Assembly (NCBI RefSeq): GCF_000218685.1
Contig: NW_006763302.1
Location: forward strand, 788,868 to 852,867
Length of the DNA: 64,000 nt
Origin: Serpula lacrymans var. lacrymans S7.9
Lineage: Eukaryota; Basidiomycota; Agaricomycetes; Boletales; Serpulaceae
Reading direction: 5' to 3'
This document shows, piece by piece, positions 21,670 to 33,356 of this stretch (positions within the stretch are counted from its first letter, which is position 1; the number at the start of each line of letters is the position of its first letter). The notes under the pieces were generated by a model. It did not search any database. It was not told where the DNA came from and worked only from the letters and a program-made list of their open reading frames with translations. The position numbers were made by a program, and so were the translations under genes.

Positions 21670-22964
21670 ATGGAGTTTAATAGCGAGCTTTGCGCCGTGA
21701 GTCGTATGCCTCAGGCTATCTGCCGCCTGTTCCTTTTGCTCACGTTCGCTGGTAGTTCTGCCATTTTCGTAACAGAGGAATAGTCGATGGCCTCTACTCT
21801 AGCTACTGCAGTACTTCGTGCGCAAACCAGGCCAAAAGTTCGTCGCAATACAGCTATGGCCGCACCAGTATGTAGAAATGGCTCAGTATTTGCGTCACTA
21901 TCAATGCAGTCTTGTTGATTCAATGTTTGCACTAGATAATGTTTGTTTGATGTGTCGTGTTCGCCCTCGTACAGGCAACCACCACTTCTGCGGAAGGCCT
22001 GATGCAGAAATGGCTGAGAGCATGGCTCCTTTACTGCTTGAAGTCCCGTCAGACCATGTTACGTTCGGAGATAGTAAGTTACTTCTGAACAGCTTTTCGA
22101 TAAAGAAATAACCTTGAAGCTTAGTTGAAAACCAATTCAAATCATCCTGGAAACATCCAAACAAAGCTATTCCTACTCTCCATCGAGTCTACAAAATCGT
22201 AGAGAGCCAGTCTTTCAGAGCGAACTATGAAGTATACCGGTAAGTCTTTCCACTTACATTTGCTTCCGGATATCGCAGGTGATCCAAGATCATTCAGTGT
22301 TGGCGTTGACTGGCGAGGACAATTCATGGCTTCGAACTTGGCTCCGGGAAACGAGTGTCGCCGATGGCACGGCACTAAACGCGCCTGCAATCTCGGTGAC
22401 CCAGGCGTTACTCAACTTTGCTACAACACAAATTGTGCACTCTGCAACATCATCCGCACTTCTTTTGATCTCGGACACTCTGGGAACAATTTCGGCTGGG
22501 AGAGGTGGGTCCTGTCGCCATGTCCGACAGTCAGAATAAAAATTGACTTCATGTGTCATAATATAGGTTCGGAAAAGGAATTTATACGAGTGCGACATCT
22601 TCAAAGTACACTTCTTACAAATATTTTATTGATATATCTATACATTAACATACCCATGACAGGTCTGATGACTACAATCAAAATTTGGTATACTCGCCCT
22701 ACAAAGCTCTTCTTCTGAACACGGTTATTGTTGGACAAGCCATCAAGCTTACTCAGAATAGCCCTTACCTGACTGCTCCCCCGGCTGGCTATGATTCTGT
22801 AAGTCGAGATAGTCACCAGTTTGTGAATTATATGAGAGCTCATTGATGCGCCCCCGTGGTAGGTCATTGGCGAGGCTTCTCCTAGTTCAGTCTTGAACTA
22901 TGATGAGCTCGTGGTATACACCAATGACGCTATCAGGCCTTCGTACCTCGTAGTATATACCTAA
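21670..22964 (+). CDS. ART5: PARP-like ADP-ribosyltransferase with a damaged Cys module
   Basis: ATG at 21670 (MEFNSELCA), donor GTGAGT, exon 2 FCHFRNRGIVDGLYSSYCS, stop TAA at 22962-22964. The first module ends YCSTSCANQAKSS. The second module reads CLMCRVRPRTGNHHFCGRP followed by DAEMAES, where the paralogues have TCAMRAES or similar, so one expected Cys is lost. LLLEVPSDHVTF and RVYKIVESQSFRANYEVYR follow. ART part: NECRRWHGTKRAC with His at 22367-22369, Cys cluster CNLGDPGVTQLCYNTNCALC then NIIRTSFDL, the GNNFGWERF segment, FGKGIYTSATSSK with SDDYN (Tyr), ALLLNTVIVGQA, PAGYDS, NYDELVVYTNDAIRPSYLV (Glu). The triad is intact. Of the GNNFGW subgroup with ART6, ART9 and ART10. Confidence 0.75.
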
Positions 22965-23539
22965 CGATTGAATGTATAGTTTCCTTCAAACAACATAAAT
23001 CGATGGCAAGGGCTGAATTCGTGGTTCATACAGTGCTTTGGCTTTGCATAAATATTTCCGACTTAATATATCGACATAGGAGTGAATAGCTTTCCATGCG
23101 GAACGATATTCTCCGATGAACGGACCGATCACGGAGGGAATTCATGATTCAAAGGGGAAAATAAAACTGTATATATTATCCAGCGCTAAAGTACGAGTAC
23201 ATGCCCAGTCCGCGTGTAGTGGTGCTGAAATCCTTGAAGCAGAAAAGTTGACATTACTTTTCATATCACCAACATCGATCTGCGCATGCTCACTGATTTC
23301 CCAAGAAATTAGCGCCTGAAGCAACGAGGCTCTAAGGTCTGAAGCATTCGGACATGTTTGAACCATGCAAGGGTTTGGCCCCAAACCGGTTTAGTACAGC
23401 ATATTGGCGCTAGTCTGCCTATAAATGCGTCGACCAATGTATTCAGATAAAGCATACTTTTTAGTCCTCTTGCGTATCTGACTCGTCCCCCGCCCTTGTA
23501 AGCCAACGTAGACGTCACCCGACGACTTTCGAATAAAGA
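22965..23539. other. Intergenic between ART5 and ART6
   Basis: About 575 bp with no recognised gene; right part is the ART6 promoter. Confidence 0.5.
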
Positions 23540-25043
23540 ATGGCTGGGACCTGTGATGTGCGTGCTCGTTATATCAACTTGATTCTATTCTATTGTTTAA
23601 TTCGTTATCTTAGTATTGCCATTCTCGACCAAAGCGTGTCGAGGCAGGAAAAGTACACGCATACTGTAGTAAAACTTGTGCTTCCAAAGCAAAAACCGAT
23701 GACTGCCAGGTCTAGTGGCTTCGCCCTTTCTTTTCTTCAGACAATACTCATGGTTTAACAGTTCTGCCATGCGAAACCAAAAGCACCCGGCCATCAATAC
23801 TGCGGGAAAACGTGTGCTGGGAAAGCTAATGCCTCTGGTGGAGGTGAGGAGTCGACTGTATTTCTTGAAGAAAAGGCAGGCCTAAGTGTTTAATGTGACA
23901 TAAACGCTACCATTTGAAAGCCGGTCAGGGGAAACCATTTGACACGAGCACCGCATGTCTTATGTGCAAGAAGGCTCCTAAGCAGGGACAGCGTAATTTT
24001 TGCTCGAAGTATTGTGCCGACTCTGCAGAAAGCCAGGCTCCCCTGCTGTTAGATGTACCATCCAGCCATGTTACATATAAGAGTGGTAAGTACGCTTCTA
24101 ACCAAATAACCTATTCGGCTGACTATACAAAACCTTCTTGAAACCAAAAGTCGCAAATCAATTGCATACTTCGTGGAAGCACACGAACAGGCCTTCCCCT
24201 AGAATTAAAAAGATCTACAAGATAGTCGAGTCGCACACGCTCAGAGCGAAATACGAGGCGTATAAGTGTGTTGCTTTGCACCTGTTTGGTGAGAGTGATT
24301 TAGTTGACCGTCGTCTTCAGAACCAAGGTGGAAGGAAAAGGTCATTTCGAGGCTAAGGGCATGTCTCCGGGTAATGAATGCCGTCGCTGGCATGGTGCTC
24401 ATCGCGGATGCAAAATTGGCGAATCTGGCCAAACGCAGCTGTGCTCAGGGCAGGGATGTCCTATTTGTAGCATCATCCGAACTTCGTATGACTTGCAGTA
24501 TTCAGGTAACAACTTTGGTTGGCTGAGGTAATTGCCATGATTTTCAATGCATGTCTACAGGGCGTACCTTGACGAGACTTCATTTTTTCAAGGTTCGGAT
24601 TAGGCATATATACATCAGCCACATCTTCCAAGTGGGTGCACAACGAAGCTAATTAAAGGTTACCGCTGACGTGGGACTCTATTGTAGGGCAGATGATTAT
24701 ATTTGCCCAAATGGACCGCGACCACCAGTGCGAGCTTTGCTTTTGAATACTGTTGTGGTTGGCAAGGGAAAGACACTCACACTTGATGCTCGGACTTTGA
24801 CCGCTCCTCCCGCTGGTTTTGACTCGGTATGTGATGATCTACGTCCCTATTTTTGAGCTTTCGACTGATACGCGAGTAGGTTCTTGGCGAACCGAAGCTG
24901 CTAGGTGAGATTTTAGCGTTCCTTTTTCTCTATATTTTATCTTAACACATATTGGCATCTCAGGTAGCCTTAACTTTGATGAAACCGTGGTATACAACAA
25001 CGATGCCATAAGGCCATCATTCCTTGTCATTTACGACGGGTAG
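23540..25043 (+). CDS. ART6: PARP-like ADP-ribosyltransferase (HGA variant)
   Basis: ATG at 23540 (MAGTCD), donor GTGCGT, exon FCHAKPKAPGHQYCGKTCAG with KANASGG. Stop TAG at 25041-25043. A later module reads CLMCKKAPKQGQRNFCSKYC then ADSAES, LLLDVPSSHVTY. Middle segment IKKIYKIVESHTLRAKYEAYK. ART part: GHFEAKGMSPGNECRRWHGA with the triad His at 24391-24393 (HGA instead of HGT), Cys cluster CKIGESGQTQLCSGQGCPIC then SIIRTSYDL, GNNFGWLRF, GLGIYTSATSSK and DDYI (Tyr), ALLLNTVVVGKG, PAGFDSV, FDETVVYNNDAIRPSFLVIY (Glu). It has an extra short intron between the VLGEP and SLNFDE segments. A close paralogue of ART10, which has the same HGA variant and extra segment. Confidence 0.75.
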
Positions 25044-25470
25044 AAGTATATCCGTAACGCTCAAGCCTCACTTCATGGTCATGTTCCGTAAACTATAATA
25101 ATAGGTCTTGCCCAGTTCAGGATGCTCCTCGTAGATCTCGATGATCTAGTATATGCTTAACATGATCCTCATTGTTGTTCGTGTTCGTCCCCATCTTCTA
25201 TATCGAATATTCGAGCTTTTCTTTTTCTTGTATAATAAATTTCCATGATGCATCTGTCTTAACAAAGCTTCGAAGTGTCGCTGGTGGTCAGTGTAATAAA
25301 CTCTTTAGGAAACGTATGTGATTATACGCGGACAGCGTGCTGTCGCGAACACCTGCAGGTTGATTGACCGTTTCTCGGCAAACACTCGACAAGGGAACTA
25401 ATTGCAGCAGCGATATCCATTCAACAACAACTTCAGTATTCGTACATTTGACAAAATACAACTCTGCAAA
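25044..25470. other. Convergent intergenic space between ART6 and ART7
   Basis: About 430 bp between two convergent gene ends. No gene seen. Confidence 0.5.
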
Positions 25471-27195
25471 TTACTGGGCATACATCACAACATAGGAAGG
25501 CCGGATAGCATCATTCGTATATACTATCAACTCGTCATAATTGAGCGAACCCCCTTGCTTAGGTTGTCCAATGACCTGAATATCAGGACGTCAACACTTC
25601 GACAAGCAGAAGTGAACATGGTGAAAACATACCGAGTCGTATCCAGGAGGAGGCTGAGTAAGGTTCGGATTATCAGTGTACTGTATAGATGCCCTTCCTA
25701 CAGCTACGCTTGCCAAAAAGATCGCTTTGTATGGCACCGTGGTGCCTGTGATATAGTCATTCGATCTAGTGGTAATATTAGTAACAAGTGATTACTGATT
25801 GTGAGGAGAAGTTATCACTTGGATGATGTCGCAGAAGTATAGATACCCTTTCCAAACCTGTCATAATAGACAAATTATTATTATTCTAAGTTCAAAAAGC
25901 ATGACCAAATGAATCACTGACCTTCCCCACTTGGTGAAGTACTTCAAATCAAAAGAGGTCCTGGTGATGCTACAAATCGGACAGACCGGAAGGTTGCACA
26001 ACTGAAGCTGATTCTGGTCCCCAAGATGACAGTTCCTGATATGATTAAATCATTGAATCAGCCTCATGAAAGCAGGAGACTGCGACAATCATTTTCACCT
26101 AGCAGTGCCATGCCAGCGACGACGTTCATTTCCCGCCGACATACCATTTTTGCCTTTAAAGTGACCTTTTGCTTCCAGAGCAGCCCTATGCAGTTCGCCA
26201 TTTACCTCAGCATCTCTGTTCTATACTGAATATGAGTAAAGTTATTTACCTATATTTGTCATAAGATGCTCGGAATGCGGGTTTTTCGACGATCTTGTAT
26301 ATTTTTTTCGCTGTCCCTTTCTGCTTGCCAGGGGCTGGTGGATGAAGCCATTTTGAGTTAAATTGGCGTGCAACTGGAGATGTGGTCACATAAGTTTTGC
26401 ATATATGTGCATAGGCAAGAAAATACCTCACCACTGTCATATGTTACATGTCCTTTGTACATTTCGATCAAGAATGGAGCCAGAGCTTCGGCCATACTAG
26501 CACAACTTACTGAGCAGAAGTTGTGCTGCCCAGCTTTTTTCCTCTTGCGACACCACAAACAAGCAACCTTGCCTAATCTATTTCGACGTCATTTGTTAGC
26601 GGCATTGTTGTAACAGACGATGGAGAGACCATACTGTAAGTGCGTTTTACCGCAATACTTGCTCTTCGGACCGCTTGGAGGCGACCAGACTTTCTTGGGA
26701 CATCCAGGAATGATACAGAGGGTAGGAGCTGGTTTGGTGTATAGATGTAAGACAACAATGTATGACATAGAATGAGATGAACGTAGGATTACTTTCGAGA
26801 TCAGTAGCGCCCCTTGCTTTGTGCGCACAAGTCTTGCCACAGTAAGGTAAAGATGATCCTTTGTCTACAAACTTACTCTTTGCGTGGCACCACTACGCAT
26901 TGATGTGAATTATTAGAAGACACATACTACAAGAGCATACATTACTCACATCACAAGGGTTTCTGACTGGGGCAATTGCAGCACGAGGTGCAGCCAATGC
27001 CCGAGAAACAGGCATGGCAGCCGTAGCGAAAGGCGCCGCACCACCATCATCATTATCATCGTCATCGTCCTCGGGGTACTCATCAACGTCGTCTTCTTCA
27101 TCATCGTTTACATCGTCGTTGTCGTCGTCAGTCAGTGAAGTAGGTGATCCAAAAAGGTCATCATCAGAGTAGTCATCGTTGTCGTCTGAAGACAT
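25471..27195 (-). CDS. ART7: PARP-like ADP-ribosyltransferase with acidic N-terminal domain
   Basis: ATG at 27195 (MSSDDNDDYSDDDLFGS), stop TAA at 25471-25473. The first exon gives about 60 acidic residues (EDDVDEYPEDDDDDNDD) then an Ala-rich linker and the first Cys at NPCD. Cys modules follow: a KSKFVDKGSSLPYCGKTC type; CIIPGCPKKVWSPPSGPKS with KYCGKTHLQ; and CLWCRKRKKAGQHNFCSVSC then ASMAEALAPFLIEMYKGHVT. Middle: WLHPPAPGKQKG and KKIYKIVEKPAFRASYDKYR. ART part: NGMSAGNERRRWHGTAR with the triad His at 26110-26112, Cys cluster CHLGDQNQLQLC ... CPICSITRTSF, KYFTKWGR, GKGIYTSATSSK and SNDYI (Tyr), YKAIFLASVAVGR, PPGYDSV, NYDELIVYTNDAIRPSYVV (Glu). Intact triad. Nearest paralogue is ART4. It is divergent to ART8. 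Confidence 0.75.
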
Positions 27196-28481
27196 GTTAA
27201 TACTGCGATAGGAACTTCAGTTAATACGATCGCAATAACAGAATTGGGCCTTTTAAGACCTCGTGCAAAGGGCTGTGAAGCCATTTTTGATCATGCGTAT
27301 GGCACTTGTCACCGAAATTTCCTGAAAGCGGAAAAATGGTCCAAACTTCAAGTTCTTGATAGCAAGACGTAAAACTTTCATGAATTTTATTGTGTTTGTC
27401 AAGATGTTGAATATCTTCATGATACCGCGTTCCTAACCTTATCCACCTCCATGTCATGTAGGTGCATTCGGGGCTCGTTTCTTCCGATTGTATGGAAGCC
27501 GCGCGAAGGCCATACGCGATATAATGCATCGAAAACTTCGCGCGAAGAAGCCCAGTGTATTATCTCTTAATCGATCAGCCTTTTCTTGACTACAATGGGC
27601 CATATCGGTGCTAGAATGCGACGGCCTATAAAAAGATAGGGGTGAACTTTTCTTCACCAAGTTGACTCCGACGGAACTTTGGCGTCTCCGAAATTACTTG
27701 CATTGACAGACAGCTCAGAAGAGCGCCACATGCTATAACTTCTGTGGGGACCTTGCCCTGGAATTTTGTGAAGATTTAGATAAGGTCCTAATAGGAGAGT
27801 ACGATATTCCAAAAAGGGCGGTCGGCGCCAATGCGTACCAGTGATATGTGTTATCCAGATAGGCCCCGTGAAATTCTGGTAAGTATTACGCTATGTCTGT
27901 CGATATCTCAAAAGGAGCGTGTACAAGACTGCGCTGCATGAATGAAAGTCATATATCCCCGGCGCCAAATGTGACTGGGATATTATGGTTTCGGAATGAT
28001 CGCCGTGCAACGTGTAGCCTTGACATTTTACTCGACAGTGGTTCCAAGCTGATAGACAGATTGAGCTTGACTGCGGTGATGCCTTGTGATCAGCCATGCT
28101 TCCAGAGGTTTCTTGATCTGGTGTTGAACGCTTTTCGGTACAATGCATACGATGTGCGAGATATGGATCAGGAAAACGAGTCTGTATGTCAAGCACCACT
28201 TCCATATCTCGGGCATGTCCGAATCTATTATAAGTCCGACTGAGTTTCAGTAATCGGTTCCCGTTCCAAACCAGTGCTTGGTCTTCACTTTTTCGCTGAA
28301 AAGTCTCGATATGCGACAACTTCTATGGAGTCAGGATCGCAACAAGAACAAAGCTGCTTGCCTTTACCAGCAATACCATAATCATGCTGTCCATGCCATA
28401 TAAGTCAACTAAGATATCCTGAATGGTTCTATATCTCTTGCAAATTTTTACCGTTGAACTTAGGCACCCAAATTCTCTATC
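27196..28481. other. Divergent promoter region between ART7 and ART8
   Basis: About 1.3 kb between two divergent starts whose products both carry acidic N-termini. A TATAAAAA run is present at 27627-27634. Open frames on both strands around 27.9-28.3 kb have no recognised motif. Confidence 0.4.
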
Positions 28482-30619
28482 ATGGTTGACCATGAATCGG
28501 ACTACGATGTCGACGCGGCGATCGACGTGCAAAATGACAGTGATAACGACAGCGTCTTCAGCGACGACATCGAGGACTATCCAGACGAGGACGAATTGAA
28601 TGACGATGCGGACAACTTCCTTGATCAGAACGTAATTGACGATGTTACTGACAAGGACGTCGATGATGCATCTTACGGCGACTTTCAAGATGACTATGAC
28701 GAGTCGGATGACTACGATGGTGGATATAATAGCGACAGTGACGCTGAAGCCGTTTTCCCAGATGACGATGTCGATTCAGACGGCGGTGGCGATGTGCAGC
28801 CCCAACTCATGAACTTTGCTGCTCAACCACCTGCGGCGGCCCCGATGGCTTTCCGCGCAGCAGCAGCAGCTCCAGCTCGTGCTAGAGCACCTGCTCCGAC
28901 CCAAGGCAAAAAGATGTGCCCCGTGCGTAACTCACACCAATAATCGGACCATTTCTTACTTCTTGGCTTTAGATTTGCCGCAAGAAGCCTTGTTACTCTG
29001 ATGGAAAGACGACATTTCCATATTGTGGCAAAACTTGTGCCGCCAAAGCAAAGGCCACCCTCTGTGTTGTAAATAAATATCTATTCTGTGTCACGCACAG
29101 CGCGTCCTCATCCCCTATTTAGGTTTGTCATGCAAAACCCAGATACCGCAGTGGAAAAACGACCTATCCTTATTGCGGTAAAACATGTGCTGCAAAAGCG
29201 AAGGGTGGTGCTGGGCAACGTGGACTTTGCGATGTGGGTGTGACACTGGCGTATATTTCTATAACTAACTAACACGACTAAATTTTTGTTACAGTATTGC
29301 CACAAGAGACCCAAGTACCATGATGGAAAGAAGACATACCCCTTCTGCGGCAAGAGTTGTGCTGCCAAAGCTAAACCAACTCGTCCTAAACCTGTTGGAC
29401 GTAAGCAGTTTTCTATTTGCACTCGTTCTTATCTCACGTCTATCATAGCGACGTGTGCCATACCAGGGTGTAACAAGCCTGTCTATAAACCAAAAAATGG
29501 GAAAGCAGGCAAATATTGCTCTCGAAGCCACGTCGAGTAAGTAATCATAATTTTTCTGACATACTCTATATCTACGACTATTTTGCTTCTAGGCTTGCTA
29601 AGGTTGCATGCTTGGTGTGTCACAAGCGGAAAAGGTATGGTAAATACCCTTTCTGCGGGAAGGCTTGTGCTAGGCAAGTCGAAAGGAGAGCTCCTACACT
29701 CCTGGAGGTTCCAGCGGGCCACGTTATGTTCCGTGATGGTAAAATAATATATGTCAATCGAGAGGCATACACTAATAAACCCAACTTCACCTTCAAGTCG
29801 AAAATCAGTTCAAGAAATCCTGGAGGAGCGGGAATCCTCCTCCAATCAAGAAATTATACAAACTGATCGAGCGTAATTCCTCGGTTGTCAAATACACTAG
29901 GTATCGGTAAGTATACGTATTCGCCATAAAGCCTCAGAAGCTAATTATAATGGTTGGCCTATATATAGCGCAAGCGTTGAAGCCCGTGGACATTTCAGAC
30001 GTAGGAAGTTAGCTGCAGGAAATGAACGTAGGCGTTGGCACGGAACTAGGAGGTACGTAATCTCCACACTTTTTTTAAATCATTTATTAATTTTGTTTTA
30101 CCCATTAAATAGGGAATGTAAAGTTGGCGATCCTGGAAATAGGCACTTCTGTGGGTCAGCGACCTGCAGCCTCTGTATAATTATGAGGACTTCTTTCGAC
30201 TTGTCAAAGGCTGGCAAGAATTACACCAGTTTAAGGTAAAGAAAAAACATCCTCATAAGTCGCGGGCTAATAAAATTCAAACGCGGCACGGTAGATTTGG
30301 CCCCGGCATTTACACCTCGTCTACATCTGCGACGTACGTGACAATTTTTACAATGTAATTTTTTATCTGTATTGAATCTGTTTTTAGTGCTGGTGGATAC
30401 TGCCGCAACGTCCAAGCATCACCTTACAAGGCTCTTCTGCTAGCAAAGGTCGTCGTGGGTAGAACGATCAAACCTGACCAGGACCACAACGACTGGAAAG
30501 CCCCACCCAAGGGATATGATTCAGTTGTAGCTAAAGGAACTGCTGCAGGAGGCGACGAGCTGATCGTATATACCAACGATGCTGCCAGACCTTCTTACCT
30601 TATTGTGTTCCAGGGATAG
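28482..30619 (+). CDS. ART8: PARP-like ADP-ribosyltransferase with acidic domain and three tandem Cys modules
   Basis: ATG at 28482 (MVDHESDYDVDAAIDVQND), stop TAG at 30617-30619. About 110 acidic residues, an Ala/Pro-rich linker (APARARAPAPTQ), then three tandem modules on separate exons: CPICRKKPCYSDGKTTFPYC; VCHAKPRYRSGKTTYPYCGK; CDYCHKRPKYHDGKKTYPFC. These are followed by CAIPGCNKPVYKPKNGKAG with KYCSRSHVE, CLVCHKRKRYGKYPFCGKAC, LLEVPAGHVMF, and KKLYKLIERNSSVVKYTRYR. ART part: AGNERRRWHGTRR with His at 30039-30041 and an intron right after it, Cys cluster CKVGDPGNRHFCGSATCSLC then IIMRTSFDL, FGPGIYTSSTSAT then AGGYCRN (Tyr), ALLLAKVVVGRT, PKGYDSV, DELIVYTNDAARPSYLIVF (Glu). Intact triad. 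The largest member of the array, probably over 550 residues. Confidence 0.78.
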
Positions 30620-31082
30620 TATTACCGAGCACTATTAGGCTGCAAATGAACTCTCGTTTCTTGTCACGGTGTTGTGTTTATGTACTCTTATCAAGATAAC
30701 ACGTAACAAGAAAATGATTTTGACACATGTAGGTTTTGCAACCTCGCAATATTGGTCAATCAGCTCAACATATATGGCATGCTGAGTTCACTTTATTGGT
30801 ATGGCTAGTCCAGAGCTATGGTTTGACTTGCTGCGTGTCGTGCATGTGCTTGCCCTGGATTCTACTTTGATCGAACTCATGCCTACCTGTCAGTGGTTAG
30901 AGCTTGCCGTGCGTGTTGTTACAAATTCAAACCGAATTGATGCGTCCGTCAACGTGTTGCGCTATACTCTCATTGAACTAACGATACCGACATCAAAAAG
31001 TGTTTGCTTAGTCTTATATAGGATCCTAGGAGCCCACAATCAATTCTTTCATTTATTGTGCCACTCACATTACGCATACGAT
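30620..31082. other. Intergenic between ART8 and ART9
   Basis: About 460 bp. An open frame at 30801-31118 overlaps the proposed ART9 start but has no motif; treated as non-coding. Confidence 0.4.
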
Positions 31083-32867
31083 ATGAACTACCTGGTAATT
31101 TTGGTGCTCGTCTTTTGAAGTTTCAGAACGTGATAACTCTTTGCACAGTTTCCCGGGTATGCTCCAGGATACAATCCGGGACATCCACCCTCCCCCTTCG
31201 CAGGCCCAGATTGTGATGGTTTCCCAGGACAACTAGATCCATTCGGAGGTCCAGTGCAGGGGTTCGACGACGGGATGACCTGTAATGCAAGTCCTCTTCC
31301 CACTGATTCTCCCTCGATACTACTACTAATGACTCAATGGAGTAGTTTTGTCATATTCAACCAAAATATTTCGATGGTGTCCGACTTAGGCCGTTTTGTA
31401 GTATGTATTGCAGGCAGCAGGCCCAGTCAATGGGACTGGCCACCCCTGGACCATGCTGGAATCCAGGCTATCAAGATGATGGTTTGTGTGGTGTATGTCG
31501 CCTTTGTTTCGTCTGCTGTTCATCGGAAGTTGGCTGACTATCATGTTGGATTGGATAGTATTGTCACTCCCAGCCACGGTTTTTCGATGGGTCGATACTT
31601 CGTCCCTTTTGTAGCTTGCGCTGTAGGCTGCAACATGACAGTGACCTTGGTATCTTACAGCCTGCGCAAAACGGGACTGGGTATGGAATGGGTGAGTGTG
31701 GGGAAGGTATGAACTTGAATGGACCATTCACCGGACCAGGAGAACTCGATGGTACCCTTGGTTAGTATACTTCAGTCTCTATTTCTTTACCTTGTCCACT
31801 CATTGTTGACAGTGGATGATGTCTGCCTCATGTGTCGACAATCTCCCAAACAAAGCTACAGCCATTTCTGTGGGAAGACATGTGCAATGAGAGCAGAAAG
31901 CGTGGCTCCCTTGCTTTTAGAAGTTCCAAGAAATCATGTTACTTTCACCAGCGGTAAGTAGCTTTGAACAATGTTTGCGTGGCCCTCTCGCTTACAGGTA
32001 CCGCGGCAGTTCAAAATCAATTGACACAGTCTTGGCGACATCCTGATCCTGACAAGCCCTGCCCAAATCTACAAGCGGTGTACAAGATCGTCGAGCCAAA
32101 GGCATTTGTAGCCGATTACGATAAATATCGGTGGGTATCGAATTTGTTAATTAGGCAAGATTTGTTTCTCATGCACCTCGCTTTTCTGTCAGTGCTGAGG
32201 TGGAAGCAAAAGGTAATTTCGTGTCTCAGGGGAGAACGGCAGGTAACGAATGTCGGAGGTGGCATGGGACTCGACGTGGATGCAACCTTGGAGATTTCGG
32301 TCAAACACAACTTTGCTCTACGGGAAATTGTCCTTTATGTAGCATCATCCGTACTTCCTTCGATCTGAAATACTCTGGAAATAACTTTGGATGGGAAAGG
32401 TATGTGTTTATCTCGTCCCCACTTGTTAAATGTGATCAGTACTGGCGTCCATGATTGCTGATGTTGATGTGGCATGTCTGCAGATTCGGAATGGGTATAT
32501 ACACGTCCTCCACAGCATCCAAGTAAGTAAAATGTCTGTTTGTCAGCCCTGGTCTCTCACATAATGCTCGACAATCAGATCGAATGACTACGTCAAGACA
32601 ACATCGCAGTCTCTGTGGAAAGCCCTTCTTCTAGTTAAGGTCGTTGTTGGAAAGGCAATCAAAATGAAGTCAGACAGCCGTCAGCTGACATCCCCACCTT
32701 CTGGATATGATGCAGTAAGTTTCAGGACGTGAATTTCCTAAGGAAGGCATGTTTGAGCTAATTTACCCTAGGTCATTGGTGAGCCAGGCGGTGCTCTCAA
32801 CTATGATGAGCTAGTTGTGTATCGAAATGATGCGATCCGGCCATCATTTCTCGTGATGTACTCCTAA
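31083..32867 (+). CDS. ART9: PARP-like ADP-ribosyltransferase with Gly/Pro-rich N-terminus
   Basis: Proposed start ATG at 31083 (MNYL then, after an intron ending TTGCACAG, FPGYAPGYNPGHPPSPFAG). The start is the least certain part. The N-terminus is rich in Gly and Pro (FPGQLDPFGGPVQGF), quite unlike the acidic or MGxGxCD starts of the others. One Cys module: CGYCHSQPRFFDGSILRPFC. Then CLMCRQSPKQSYSHFCGKTC with AMRAES, LLLEVPRNHVTF, LQAVYKIVEPKAFVADYDKY. ART part: AGNECRRWHGTRRGC with His at 32263-32265, Cys cluster CNLGDFGQTQLCSTGNCPLC then SIIRTSFDL, GNNFGWERF, GMGIYTSSTASK and SNDYVK (Tyr), ALLLVKVVVGKA, PSGYDAV, NYDELVVYRNDAIRPSFLV (Glu). Stop TAA at 32865-32867. Intact triad. Confidence 0.7.
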
Positions 32868-33356
32868 GCAGCAGTTCAATATGCAACTTTCTCGTTGGAC
32901 TGTTCTTTAGTCTAGTCCCATACACCTGTCAATGCGTTTGCACCTTGCGTCGTGTATGTCATATGATTGGTCATCGAAGCTGAAACTTGTTGAAGTCATC
33001 GATGTGTATATCACACATATCAATCATTTTCAACCAGCTATGACAGGTTCCTATTCCAATGAGGTAGCCCATTGTGATTTGTTATCTTAGAAGTATCCTT
33101 CAGGGTCTCCGGCTGCCATGTCCATAGCTCACCTTTGGCGTCACACGATCTGATCCCTGCTTGAACCCTGTACCTCTGCGCCTTCCTACTGAGCTCAAGG
33201 ACAAATGCCTGATGAGAAAGATAAGATCTCAGATGTATAGCAGAGCGCCGATCGAGATTGATCGCGATCAATCAATCCATGCCCTGCGGGGAAGTAGAAG
33301 AATCACATCCATGTGTACGTATCGTGTCCTAATACAAGCAAAGTATATCAATACGT
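32868..33356. other. Convergent intergenic space between ART9 and the first NADAR gene
   Basis: About 490 bp between convergent 3' ends. No gene recognised. Confidence 0.5.

Noticed and set aside
28323..28688. 121-codon minus-strand Val/Ile-rich frame
   Set aside because: Antisense shadow of the acidic first exon of ART8.
31254..31712. 152-codon plus-strand frame inside ART9
   Set aside because: It crosses the proposed introns of ART9 in another frame and has no motif of its own.
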